Shown here in pieces: positions 1 to 7,185 of a DNA stretch of 11,446 bases. The DNA is from Pseudomonadota bacterium. Its GTDB lineage: Bacteria > Desulfobacterota > Anaeroferrophillalia > Anaeroferrophillales > Tharpellaceae. Location of the stretch: NCBI GenBank assembly GCA_030641485.1, contig DAOWHJ010000147.1:1-11446 (forward strand), in the 5' to 3' direction. Below the pieces are notes generated by a model. The model saw only the letters and a list, made by a program, of their open reading frames with translations. It was not told the origin of the DNA and searched no databases. The translations under genes were made by a program, and so were the position numbers. Positions within the stretch are counted from its first letter, which is position 1; each line of letters opens with the position of its first letter.

Positions 1-220
1 ATCGATCTCTCCTGAGTTTAAGGTCTTACTGATGAATAACTTTCTCTTAAAAGAGAGGCTAATCAATATACTTGGTAAAGTTCTTTGTCAACTATTTTCC
101 CCTTGACACCATTAAGCCTCCGATGCTAGCGATCCCCATCCGAATGGTAATGTTGAATTAGTCAGATGGAAAGTGAAAAAGTAAATATTCGGCTTTGAAT
201 TATTTCAACCGGTCTCGGAG

Positions 221-248
221 CGGGGACAGCTCTTTAGCTCTATCCCGG
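221..248. repeat. Imperfect inverted repeat containing GGGGACAG
   Basis: The left arm (221-233, beginning CGGGGACAG) and right arm (236-248, ending TATCCCGG) pair at 9 of 13 positions, with a 2-base loop. The GGGGACAG core recurs at 10938-10944 (GGGACAG preceded by a G), again inside an inverted repeat. Repeats with this core are often seen between genes in Gram-negative genomes as REP-like elements. Assigning this one to such a family is inference. Confidence 0.4.
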
Positions 249-250
249 GC

Positions 251-269
251 GGGGTCATCTCTTGACCCC
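251..269 (+). terminator. Perfect 7-bp hairpin, possible terminator or leader stem
   Basis: GGGGTCA at 251-257 and TGACCCC at 263-269 form a perfect seven-pair stem around the loop TCTCT. The following bases (ATTTATTAATCTTTT, 270-284) are T-rich but not an unbroken T run, so termination would be weak. Because the stem sits only about 20 bases before the ribosome binding site of the next gene, a role in that gene's leader is equally possible. Confidence 0.4.
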
Positions 270-300
270 ATTTATTAATCTTTTAGCAGGGTGAAATTTT

Positions 301-1134
301 ATGCGTAAAATATTTGATTTTCATATTCATGTCGGCCACTATTTAGAGTGGTCATTAGAAGCTCGGCAACTCTGGATGGAGACCGGGCCGTTTTGGCGGG
401 ATATTTTCAACGAAGCCGGTGAACTTGATATTGATGCTTTTCATCAGGTTCTGGTTGCCGAAGGAGTAATTGGCGGGGTTTTATTGCCGGAGTATGCGGT
501 GAATACGGCTGGGGTGTTACCGGTCGAAAGGGCGCTAGAGGTAAGTCAGCGCTACCCCCAATACATCCCTTTTGGGGCGCTGAACCCTGAGGTTCATAAG
601 GATCCGGTGGCCGAATTTGAACGCCAGCTCGATTTAGGGGTGAAAGGGCTTAAAATTCATGGGGTTCATTGTCAGCACCATGTCAATGATAAACGACTCT
701 ACCCGGTCTATGAGATCTGCCAGGATCGCAACCTGCCGCTGATGCTGCACGCCGGGACCTCGATTTTCCCCGGAACCCGACTGCGGCATGCTGACCCCTA
801 TGATTACGATGATGTTGCAGTTGATTTTCCTGAGCTTAATCTGATTTTATGTCACGGCGGGCGGGGTTGGTGGTATCAACTGGCAGAGTTTATGGTGATG
901 CGTCATGAAAATGTCTATATTGACCTTTCGGGATTGCCGCCGAAAAACTTACTGACTTACTACCCGAAAATGGCAAAGTTTTCGCAGCGCTATATCTTTG
1001 GTACCGATTTTCCTGGGGTTCCGGGAGTCGCGGCAAATGCTGAAAAAATTGCTGGCCTGGGGTTTTCGGAGAGCGAATTGGATGATATTTTTATTGAAAA
1101 TGCCGCACGTTTGTTACCCGACTTTACTTTTTGA
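301..1134 (+). CDS. Amidohydrolase 2 family metal-dependent hydrolase or decarboxylase
   Basis: This 277-residue TIM-barrel enzyme belongs to the amidohydrolase-related family (PF04909), which includes metal-dependent hydrolases and decarboxylases such as ACMSD and gamma-resorcylate decarboxylase. Metal-site landmarks are present in order: the HxH pair on strand 1 (His8 and His10 in FDFHIHV), Lys118 and His120 in GLKIHG, His150 in LMLHAG, His185 in ILCHGG, and the final acidic residue Asp236 in FGTDFPG. The length fits the family and there is no signal peptide or membrane segment, so it should be cytoplasmic. The ATG is preceded by AGGGTGA about 7 bases upstream, which supports this start. 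The gene stands alone on the plus strand and converges on malQ with 4 bp between stop codons. The substrate cannot be read from the sequence, and no adjacent gene suggests a catabolic pathway. Confidence 0.88.
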   Translation: MRKIFDFHIHVGHYLEWSLEARQLWMETGPFWRDIFNEAGELDIDAFHQVLVAEGVIGGVLLPEYAVNTAGVLPVERALEVSQRYPQYIPFGALNPEVHKDPVAEFERQLDLGVKGLKIHGVHCQHHVNDKRLYPVYEICQDRNLPLMLHAGTSIFPGTRLRHADPYDYDDVAVDFPELNLILCHGGRGWWYQLAEFMVMRHENVYIDLSGLPPKNLLTYYPKMAKFSQRYIFGTDFPGVPGVAANAEKIAGLGFSESELDDIFIENAARLLPDFTF

Positions 1135-1138
1135 GTTA

Positions 1139-2686
1139 CTATTTGTTTGATTGCAGACGGTTATAGAATGTTGCCGTATCAAGCAACATCTGGCTTATCT
1201 CATTGGTGATGAAGCGCGGGGCGCTGCGCCAGGCCCAGTTGCGTTCGATGGAGCCCGGGTGGTTCATACGGCAATCACTGCCGAAGCCTAAGATATCCTG
1301 CATTGGAATGATCGCTAAAGCGGCAATTGAGGCATATGCCAGATTGATGAAATCTAAGTGTATAGCATTGCCGTTACTGTTGCTGGCGCGTCGGGCCAGT
1401 TCTTTTGAATTTTTATCAACACTCACATCAAGATACCACCCCAGCGTGGTTTCGTTATCGTGGGTGCCGCTGTAGATGACGCAGTTGGTTGAGGTGAAAT
1501 TCCAGGGTAGGTAGGGGTTGTCAGTCTGACCATCAAAAGCGAACTGGAGAACCTTCATTCCGGCAAAGCCAAAGCGGTCTTTGAGCTCTTCTACGGCCGG
1601 TGTGATTGAGCCCAAGTCTTCAGCAATGATGGGTAGATTCTTTATGGTCTCTTCAAGGGCTGTGAAGAGCATTGCTCCCGGCCCTTGAATCCATTCACCT
1701 TCGGCCGCAGTTTCAGCCAATGCCGGAACCTGCCAGAAGGCCTCAAATCCCCGGAAATGATCAATCCTGATGATATCGACAAGCTCGGCCAAGCGTTGCA
1801 GGCGCGATCGCCACCAGTTGATTACGGCTTGGTTGGGCCGGTTTTCAGAACCCCATTTATAGAGTGGATTGCCCCAGATTTGGCCGGTTTCACTGAAGTA
1901 GTCGGGCGGCACTCCGGCGACAAATTTAGCCTGCAGAGTATTCGGGTCGAGTTGGAAGCACCCTTGATGAGCCCAGACGTCAGCGCTGTCAGAAGCGACA
2001 TAGATGGGGACGTCGCCGATCAATTTGATTCCTCGGATTCGGGCTTTCTCTTTGAATGCAAACCACTGCTCAGAAAAAATAAATTGGATGAATTTGTGAT
2101 AATTTATTCTGTGGCTTAGTTTATGAGCTTGGGCTTCCAGGGTTTCAGGGTCACGGCGAGCGATTTTTTCAGGCCATTCATACCAAGGCTGGCCGGAAAA
2201 TTTTTCGCCGAGAGCGACATAGAGAGTGTAGTCATCAAGCCAAGGGGTGTTAGCGCAAAACTTAGTGAAACCTTCCGGCTCGACAGGTTCTGCGCAAAAC
2301 TTGGTAAAGGCCTTCGCAAAGAGACTCTCCTTGTACGTGGAAACCTCTTTGAAGCGGACTAGGTATTGGTAAAAATCGGGTTTGTCGGCAAGCTCTTTTG
2401 AACTTATCCAGCCATGGTTAAGCAGGTAGTCGGGGCTTATCAGGAGTGGGTTTCCGGCAAAAGATGAGGTACTCATGTAGGGGGAGTGCCCGTGAACTGC
2501 GCGGGTTGGACCTAAAGGTAGAAATTGCCAGCAACTTTGCCCCGATTCTTTCAGAAAATTGAGAAAGTTTTCGGCTTCGGGGCCCAGATCACCGATGCCC
2601 CAGGGGCTCGGTAGCGAGGTTAAATGCAGCAGAATACCAGCCCCGCGTTGATCTGTTAAGCTGTGGCAATGAGGATTGTCGGGCAT
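1139..2686 (-). CDS. malQ: 4-alpha-glucanotransferase (amylomaltase, GH77)
   Basis: This cytoplasmic enzyme moves alpha-1,4-glucan segments between maltodextrins, releasing glucose, during glycogen or maltodextrin turnover. The 515 residues are the usual length for the short GH77 type. The N-terminus shows the family start GILLHLTSLPSPWGIGDLG (17-35). The catalytic residues are all visible: nucleophile Asp309 in RIDHFRGF, acid/base Glu356 in IAEDLG, and Asp410 in SGTHDNET. It is the last gene of the minus-strand operon, 18 bp after the pgm stop, with only a weak ribosome binding site, so it probably depends on co-transcription with pgm. Glucose released by MalQ could feed Pgm after phosphorylation. 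One oddity is a short internal repeat, FTKFCA at 127-132 and again at 140-145, in the variable region before the conserved WLDDY motif. Confidence 0.95.
   Translation of the reverse strand: MPDNPHCHSLTDQRGAGILLHLTSLPSPWGIGDLGPEAENFLNFLKESGQSCWQFLPLGPTRAVHGHSPYMSTSSFAGNPLLISPDYLLNHGWISSKELADKPDFYQYLVRFKEVSTYKESLFAKAFTKFCAEPVEPEGFTKFCANTPWLDDYTLYVALGEKFSGQPWYEWPEKIARRDPETLEAQAHKLSHRINYHKFIQFIFSEQWFAFKEKARIRGIKLIGDVPIYVASDSADVWAHQGCFQLDPNTLQAKFVAGVPPDYFSETGQIWGNPLYKWGSENRPNQAVINWWRSRLQRLAELVDIIRIDHFRGFEAFWQVPALAETAAEGEWIQGPGAMLFTALEETIKNLPIIAEDLGSITPAVEELKDRFGFAGMKVLQFAFDGQTDNPYLPWNFTSTNCVIYSGTHDNETTLGWYLDVSVDKNSKELARRASNSNGNAIHLDFINLAYASIAALAIIPMQDILGFGSDCRMNHPGSIERNWAWRSAPRFITNEISQMLLDTATFYNRLQSNK
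2252..2308 (-). repeat. Short near-repeat inside malQ
   Basis: Two 18-base copies at 2252-2269 and 2291-2308 match at 15 of 18 positions and lie exactly 39 bases apart, so the reading frame is kept. Both encode FTKFCA. The copy nearer the C-terminus sits where GH77 enzymes usually have F..FC before WLDDY, so the other copy is probably the added one. This is a local feature of the coding sequence, not a mobile element. Confidence 0.5.
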
Positions 2687-2704
2687 GGCGAAACCTGAAA
2701 ATAG

Positions 2705-4339
2705 TTAAGTGATAACTGTCGGTTCTGATCTGCCGGTTAATTTTTTGAGATTGGTCAGATCTTCGGCCAGGGTTATGAGTGGGGTCAGTGCGACTTGAGC
2801 ATCAAGGTTCATTTTAGCCTTCTCTTCTTCGACTTTTTCAAAATAGAGTCGTAAGGTTGCACCGCTGGTGCCGGTGCCGGAGAGGCGCAGGATGATTCTT
2901 GATTTATCTTTGAAAAGTAGTCGTAAGCCCTGGTTTTCTGAGAGCTCACCATCAATGGGGTCGAGATATGAGAAATCATCGGCTTGGGTGATTTCTAAGG
3001 GTCCAAATTTACAACCCTTTAGTTCTGTAAAGCGCTCTCTGAGGCGGTTGACAATTTGTTTGGCAATCTTACTATCGACCTCTTCATAGTCATGCCGGGA
3101 ATAGTAGTTGCGCCCGAAACGCTGCCAGTGTTCGTTGACGATCTCTTTTACACTCATCTTTTTCAGGGCGATAAGATTGAGCCAGAAGAGCACCGCCCAG
3201 AGACCATCTTTTTCGCGGAGATGGTCGGAGCTGGTGCCGAAGCTCTCCTCTCCGCAGATACTCAAACGTCCGGCATCAAGTAAGTTTCCAAAAAATTTCC
3301 AACCGGTCGGGGTTTCAAAACATTCGATATTTAAGGCTTGGGCCACTGCATCCAGGGCGCAGCTCGTCGGCATTGAGCGGGCGACCCCTTTGATACCGTT
3401 TTTGTAGCCCTTAATCAGGTGGGCGTTAGCGGCAATCAGCGCCACAGAGTCACTGGGGTTAACGAAAAAATTACCCCCTAAAACCATATTTCGATCACCA
3501 TCACCATCTGAGGCGGCCCCAAAAATAGGGGCATTGTCGGCAAACATCACTTTGACCAGATCTTCAGCATATTTCAGGTTAGGGTCAGGATGGCCCCCGC
3601 CAAAGTCAGGTTTTGGGGTGCAGTTTAAGAGTGACTTTGCTGGGGCGCCTAAACGTTTGACAAAGATCTCCTGGGCGTAGGGTCCGGTCACCGCGTGCAT
3701 GGCGTCAAAGCAGAAATTAAACTTCGGATTTTGTAGAAGTTTTGCAATTAAGTCAAAGTCAAAAATCTCTGCCATAAGATCAGCGTAATCTTTGACCGGG
3801 TCAAAAATCTCAACTTGCATGGGCCCAAGTTCTAAAGTAGCTGGTTGGCTGAGATCAATGTCCGGGCTGTCAGTGGTCAGGTAACCTTCACAGGTGAGAC
3901 TTTCCTGGAAAATCTTTTCGGTTAGTTTCTCCGGGGCCGGGCCCCCATTTGCAGAGTTGAATTTGATGCCGAAATCACCCTGAGGGCCGCCGGGGTTATG
4001 GCTGGCAGAGAGAATGAAGCCTCCGTCAAGTTTGTACTTTCGGATAATACAGGAGGCCGCCGGGGTTGAGAGAATTCCGTTTTGACCAATAAGAATTTTT
4101 TTGACTCCATTGGCGGCGGCCATCCGAATAATGGTTTGCAGGGCGTTGAGATTATAGAAGCGGCCATCACCACCAACCGCGATTTTCTTTCCCTGAACTC
4201 CATCCAGAGCGTTAAAGGTCGACTGGACAAAATTTTCGAGATAGTGGGGCTCCTGGAAAACTGCAACTTTTTTTCGCAGCCCCGAAGTTCCGGGTCGCTG
4301 ATCGGTGAAAGGCTTACTGGTAATGTTTTTGGGTTCCAT
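2705..4339 (-). CDS. pgm: Phosphoglucomutase, alpha-D-glucose phosphate specific
   Basis: The enzyme interconverts glucose-1-phosphate and glucose-6-phosphate and so links glycolysis to glycogen and nucleotide-sugar synthesis. All four functional loops of the alpha-D-phosphohexomutase family are present: the phosphoserine loop with Ser113 (SASHNPGGPQGDFGIKFN), the metal loop with Asp278, Asp280 and Asp282 (DGDGDR), the sugar-binding loop GEESFG (363-368) followed by LREKDG, and the phosphate-binding loop RLSGTGTSGATLR (485-497). The 544-residue length and the GDFGIKFN and NPSDSVA motifs place it with the eukaryote-like PGM1 group rather than the dual-specificity AlgC/PMM group. The start lies 8 bases after the ACP stop, and its AGAGAA ribosome binding site overlaps that stop, which points to tight co-expression. 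Its place among lipid-assembly genes suggests that glucose-1-phosphate supply is tied to that pathway. Confidence 0.95.
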   Translation of the reverse strand: MEPKNITSKPFTDQRPGTSGLRKKVAVFQEPHYLENFVQSTFNALDGVQGKKIAVGGDGRFYNLNALQTIIRMAAANGVKKILIGQNGILSTPAASCIIRKYKLDGGFILSASHNPGGPQGDFGIKFNSANGGPAPEKLTEKIFQESLTCEGYLTTDSPDIDLSQPATLELGPMQVEIFDPVKDYADLMAEIFDFDLIAKLLQNPKFNFCFDAMHAVTGPYAQEIFVKRLGAPAKSLLNCTPKPDFGGGHPDPNLKYAEDLVKVMFADNAPIFGAASDGDGDRNMVLGGNFFVNPSDSVALIAANAHLIKGYKNGIKGVARSMPTSCALDAVAQALNIECFETPTGWKFFGNLLDAGRLSICGEESFGTSSDHLREKDGLWAVLFWLNLIALKKMSVKEIVNEHWQRFGRNYYSRHDYEEVDSKIAKQIVNRLRERFTELKGCKFGPLEITQADDFSYLDPIDGELSENQGLRLLFKDKSRIILRLSGTGTSGATLRLYFEKVEEEKAKMNLDAQVALTPLITLAEDLTNLKKLTGRSEPTVIT

Positions 4340-4347
4340 GTTTTTCT

Positions 4348-4614
4348 CTAATCAGCCTGGCGCGTATTAATGAAATCGGCGAGAGAGTCAATTGAAGCCA
4401 GAGCCTCACGGCCCTCTTCCATATCTTTGATTTCGACACTGAAATGTTTTTGAATAAGAACTACCAACTCAACTGCATCCAGCGAATCTAAGCCCAAACC
4501 CTCATCACCAAAGAGGGGGTCGTCATCTTTAATCTCACCCGGTTCAATCTCCTCCAAATTTAACTCTTCAACGATTATCTTTTTCAGTTGTTCTTTAAGG
4601 TCAGTGTTTGTCAT
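4348..4614 (-). CDS. Acyl carrier protein
   Basis: This 88-residue acidic helical protein carries the phosphopantetheine attachment motif LGLDSLDAVELV, with Ser44 as the predicted modified residue. The residues just before it (DPLFGDEGLG) and the longer length differ from the house-keeping fatty-acid ACP, which is nearer 78 residues with GADSLD. They resemble ACPs that serve dedicated lipid or aryl-polyene-type clusters. A phosphopantetheinyl transferase from elsewhere would be needed to activate it. AGGAAG lies about 9 bases before the ATG. It is flanked by the small acidic gene upstream (33 bp gap) and pgm downstream (8 bp gap). The likely partner is the LpxL-like acyltransferase two genes upstream. 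No ketosynthase is present in the window, so what loads or extends the acyl chain is unknown. Confidence 0.93.
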   Translation of the reverse strand: MTNTDLKEQLKKIIVEELNLEEIEPGEIKDDDPLFGDEGLGLDSLDAVELVVLIQKHFSVEIKDMEEGREALASIDSLADFINTRQAD

Positions 4615-4647
4615 TATAGTTGTCTTCCTGAAAGTTTGATTTTTTTG

Positions 4648-4884
4648 TTAAAATGGGACCGGTCCAGTGTATTCGTCACATTTATCTTCATCATCTTCGT
4701 CGCCAATATAGCCGTACGGTGCCATATTGTCAAAAAAATCGAAGAAAACCCCGAGTGACTCACATAAGTTTTTTATGGATTCACTGTATTTGAGTTTCTC
4801 TTCAGCAGTTTTAGCTTTGTGCATGATTTTCAATGTCGAGGAGATCTCTTTTGAAATGCCCGTCGTTATTTTTTCAAGATCCAT
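4648..4884 (-). CDS. Small acidic protein of unknown function
   Basis: I do not recognise this 78-residue protein. Residues 1-54 look like a helical hairpin: a Lys/Glu-rich amphipathic stretch (about 4-35) followed by NLCESLGVFFDFFDNM. The C-terminal tail (about 55-78) has a different character, with PYGYIGDEDDEDKCDEY ending in TGPVPF. It has two cysteines (41 and 69), no signal peptide and no clear membrane segment. It is probably a real gene: AGAGGA stands 4 bases before the ATG, and the frame fits between the acyltransferase (26 bp gap) and the ACP (33 bp gap) in a tightly packed operon. A partner or regulator of the ACP or acyltransferase is plausible from position only. A peptide substrate for the divergent radical SAM enzyme is conceivable, but nothing in the sequence demonstrates it. 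Confidence 0.75.
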   Translation of the reverse strand: MDLEKITTGISKEISSTLKIMHKAKTAEEKLKYSESIKNLCESLGVFFDFFDNMAPYGYIGDEDDEDKCDEYTGPVPF

Positions 4885-4910
4885 AATTTCCTCTATTAGA
4901 CAGCTGTGAA

Positions 4911-5843
4911 TTAAATTTTCTCATCTTGGTTCCACATATCATAAAAGTTAAAAAACTGGTACGGTTCTTTTGCGCAAAGATTCTCTAAACTTTTGACATA
5001 GCGGCTCAGGTAGGGGTGCAGACGTTGGAGTGGTCGTGCATCTTTGGGGTTGACATTGATAACTTCAGCTAGGTCAATAGAGTAGTGGTCGGGGCCGGTT
5101 TTGAGGGGGAAGAGGATTGCCAGCGGGGCCCCGGTGACTGCGGCTAGTTTCCAGCCCGCGAGAGGGAATTTTACCGGACTTCCGAGAAAATCGACAGCTA
5201 AACTGTTCTCTTGAGCCCCTTTCAGGCGGTCGCCCATGATGCAGACGACATCTCCCTGTTTCAGGGCGGCAACCATCTCTAAAGTGCCGCCTAAAAAGCC
5301 GGTGGGGTCAATAATGTGGAAAGGATTTTTTTCGCCGGAGTGTTCGAAATAGTGCCGGTCAATATCGCCCTCATCCTGTTGCATGAGCATGTGGACCGGA
5401 CGCTCCAATTTACTTAAGTAGATCATCGCTGCCTGCCAGCAGCCGACGTGAGTGGTGAGAATAATCAAACCCTTGCCGGTGGCGGCCAAATTAAACAGCT
5501 GCTCTCCTTTGGGGAATTCGGTGTGAAGTATCCGGGGGCCGCAAATCCCGACCAGAGCTCGGTCCACCAGTGATTGACTCAATCCCATAATCATTCTGTA
5601 GCTATCCTTGAGAGCGGCAAAGCCCCGGCGGTTGGGAAAACGCCGATCCAGGTAATATCTACTTTTGCGCCGTTGGTCCGGGCGGAAAATAAGGTAATAG
5701 AGGACTACTGGATAGAGGAATGGGTAGGCAATATGGCGGCCGCCAAGACGGATTAAAAAATAGAAGAACCGATGTTGCCAGCCGGTGCCAATGCTGCGGC
5801 TGCTCCAGTTTTCAGTGGTCTCAGTCCTCTTTTTTATGCTCAT
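4911..5843 (-). CDS. LpxL/HtrB-like lipid A-type acyltransferase
   Basis: This 310-residue protein belongs to the lysophospholipid/lipid A acyltransferase family (LpxL/HtrB-like, PF03279), which transfers acyl chains from ACP to a membrane lipid or glycolipid at the inner membrane. A hydrophobic segment near residues 30-52 is the likely anchor. Conserved blocks include the catalytic His132 in THVGCWQ, MGDR (203-206), SPVKFPLAG, and the C-terminal EPYQFFNFYDMW. The N-terminal RSIGTGWQHRFFY and the C-terminal block are typical of the subgroup found in aryl-polyene-type clusters. The usual acidic residue of the HX4(D/E) motif is replaced by Gln137, which may be a property of this subgroup. The start codon overlaps the stop of the upstream glycosyltransferase (ATGA), so the two are translationally coupled. 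Its likely acyl donor is the ACP encoded two genes downstream. Confidence 0.9.
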   Translation of the reverse strand: MSIKKRTETTENWSSRSIGTGWQHRFFYFLIRLGGRHIAYPFLYPVVLYYLIFRPDQRRKSRYYLDRRFPNRRGFAALKDSYRMIMGLSQSLVDRALVGICGPRILHTEFPKGEQLFNLAATGKGLIILTTHVGCWQAAMIYLSKLERPVHMLMQQDEGDIDRHYFEHSGEKNPFHIIDPTGFLGGTLEMVAALKQGDVVCIMGDRLKGAQENSLAVDFLGSPVKFPLAGWKLAAVTGAPLAILFPLKTGPDHYSIDLAEVINVNPKDARPLQRLHPYLSRYVKSLENLCAKEPYQFFNFYDMWNQDEKI

Positions 5844-7054
5844 GACTGAGATCTTTTATGTTTAATTTTGGTTGCCATAACGAAAGTCAACAAGCCAAAA
5901 AAAGCTGCCAGTAGCGGTCCGGCGACGAGAGAGCCTAAGCCCCATTCCCAAAATCTTTCCAGAGCCTGATGGCCTAGGGTCTTAAATGATATCTCAGTTA
6001 GCCAGGAGCCGTGCCGTATAAAGTAACCAATTTCGATGCACAGGGCCGGGACAAAGGGCGGCGTACAGATATTGCCTGCGGCCAGAGCCACAATCTTGTT
6101 GAGGCGAAAATAGCCGGTCAGCATCAAGAGAATCATTGCCCGCATGCCGATAAGTGGCAGGGCTCCGATCAACACCCCTAAGGCGACTGCAATTGCCAGG
6201 CGTTTGGGCGAGGCATTTTCCTTTAAGAGAAGTCTTAAGCTCTTGAGGGGGTGCATTATTGAAACCGGCTCACTGGGAGGCCCATCGGTGTTGATCTGAT
6301 TGTGGGGCCAAGGCAGCATTGAGCGAATTGTTAAGCGGGTATTGAGAAAACTTAAGCGGACATTGTCCCAAAGTCGATGAAAATGGGAGATATGTTCATG
6401 GTGGGCCGGGTAGTAGACCCCGATCTCAATTTCGTTAATCTTAATTCCTGACCACGTTGCCCGAACCAGAATCTCATTTTCAAAAGCGTAACGTTTTTCG
6501 CGCCAGTTAAAGGCCTTGAATAGATCTAAGGGATAGGCGCGAAAACCGCTCTGACTGTCACCGATTTTTTGGCCAGTCTGGACCCGAAACCAGAAGTTTG
6601 AGAAACTCCGGCCAAAGTTGGAGCTTTTTGGGACATAGGTTTTGGCAAAGTTACGACAGCCGACGATTATGGCTTCGGGGCTTTTCTGGAGGGCGGTAAT
6701 GAAAAGCGGAATATCATCGCTGAAGTGCTGACCATCGGCATCAATCGTGATGATATGAGTGGCTCCAAGCTTTAGGGCTTTTTGGGCACCGCTTAAGATG
6801 GCAACTCCCTTGCCGAGGTTTTGCGGGTGGCGGAGAATATGGACTGAGTGAGGCAGTTTGTTAAGTACTTCAGTTGCCCCATCGCTACTGCCATCATCAA
6901 CGACTATGAGCAAATCGGTAAAGCGTTGCCCCTCAACCACAACTTTAGCCAAGGTCGCAGCGTGATTGTAGAGCGGGATGACCAAGGCGACAATTGGTGT
7001 TTGAGGACCATTTGGGCCTGGGTGTTTATCTTTTTGCTTGGTTTCTGACAACAT
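5840..7054 (-). CDS. GT2 family glycosyltransferase with C-terminal DUF2062 domain
   Basis: This 404-residue two-domain protein begins with a GT-A fold family 2 glycosyltransferase (about 20-240): IPLYNHAATL, the nucleotide-binding VVDDGSSDG (51-59), the metal-binding DADGQH (105-110), and GDSQSGFRAYP with the following acceptor region. This arrangement resembles dolichol-phosphate-mannose-synthase-like enzymes that move a sugar from a nucleotide donor to a lipid acceptor. Residues about 270-395 form a DUF2062 domain with several hydrophobic segments and the signature GNICTPPFVP, so the protein should sit in the inner membrane. It is the first gene of the operon and overlaps the acyltransferase by 4 bases. 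Donor and acceptor cannot be deduced. A polyprenyl phosphate or an acylated lipid are both possible. Its start has only a weak ribosome binding site. Confidence 0.92.
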   Translation of the reverse strand: MLSETKQKDKHPGPNGPQTPIVALVIPLYNHAATLAKVVVEGQRFTDLLIVVDDGSSDGATEVLNKLPHSVHILRHPQNLGKGVAILSGAQKALKLGATHIITIDADGQHFSDDIPLFITALQKSPEAIIVGCRNFAKTYVPKSSNFGRSFSNFWFRVQTGQKIGDSQSGFRAYPLDLFKAFNWREKRYAFENEILVRATWSGIKINEIEIGVYYPAHHEHISHFHRLWDNVRLSFLNTRLTIRSMLPWPHNQINTDGPPSEPVSIMHPLKSLRLLLKENASPKRLAIAVALGVLIGALPLIGMRAMILLMLTGYFRLNKIVALAAGNICTPPFVPALCIEIGYFIRHGSWLTEISFKTLGHQALERFWEWGLGSLVAGPLLAAFFGLLTFVMATKIKHKRSQS

Positions 7055-7185
7055 TTAAACGTAACTCTTGTTCATATTTATGGGTGTTTGAGCAGCGAAA
7101 GCGAGATAACATAACGTATCCGCTATAGCAATGATTTTTAACTTTCAAATTGCTAAAAGAGATGAAAATCGATATAGATAACAGC
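7055..7185. promoter_or_regulatory. Divergent promoter region between the lipid-glycan operon and the radical SAM gene
   Basis: This short region must hold the control signals of both the six-gene minus-strand operon and the plus-strand radical SAM gene. For the operon, the best candidate on the minus strand is TTGAAA (plus positions 7143-7148) with an extended -10 element TGCTATAGC (TATAGC at 7122-7127) and a 15-base spacer, giving a leader of about 60 bases. For the radical SAM gene a weaker TTGAGC (7088-7093) and CATAAC (7110-7115) pair with a 16-base spacer can be proposed. The two candidates overlap, so the operons may be co-regulated. These are motif matches by eye only. Confidence 0.4.

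Larger units (their letters stand above)
1..300. other. Non-coding leader region upstream of the amidohydrolase gene
   Basis: I see no credible reading frame in these 300 bases on either strand. The stretch holds a 14-bp near-palindrome (TCTCTT, two bases, AAGAGA) at 43-56 and a TTGACA hexamer at 103-108 without a convincing -10 box. Two successive hairpins lie at 221-248 and 251-269, just before the ribosome binding site of the next gene. The hairpins could end transcription arriving from outside the window or form part of the leader of the next gene. Confidence 0.6.

Noticed and set aside
103..130. A sigma-70 promoter for the amidohydrolase gene based on TTGACA at 103-108
   Set aside because: No acceptable -10 box occurs 16-18 bases downstream.
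1685..2119. A 144-codon plus-strand open frame opposite malQ
   Set aside because: It lies wholly antisense to malQ, whose catalytic motifs are intact, and its translation shows no family resemblance. Similar antisense frames opposite pgm, the acyltransferase, the GT2 gene and the dehydratase gene were rejected for the same reason.
4648..4884. Reading the small acidic protein as a RiPP precursor
   Set aside because: There is no recognisable leader/core boundary, protease motif or precursor-recognition domain nearby, and the radical SAM gene lacks an RRE or SPASM-like cysteine-rich extension. It is kept only as an open possibility.
7095..7102. GCGAAAGC, a sequence able to form a very stable mini-hairpin
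   Set aside because: Eight bases occur often by chance and nothing nearby gives it a role.
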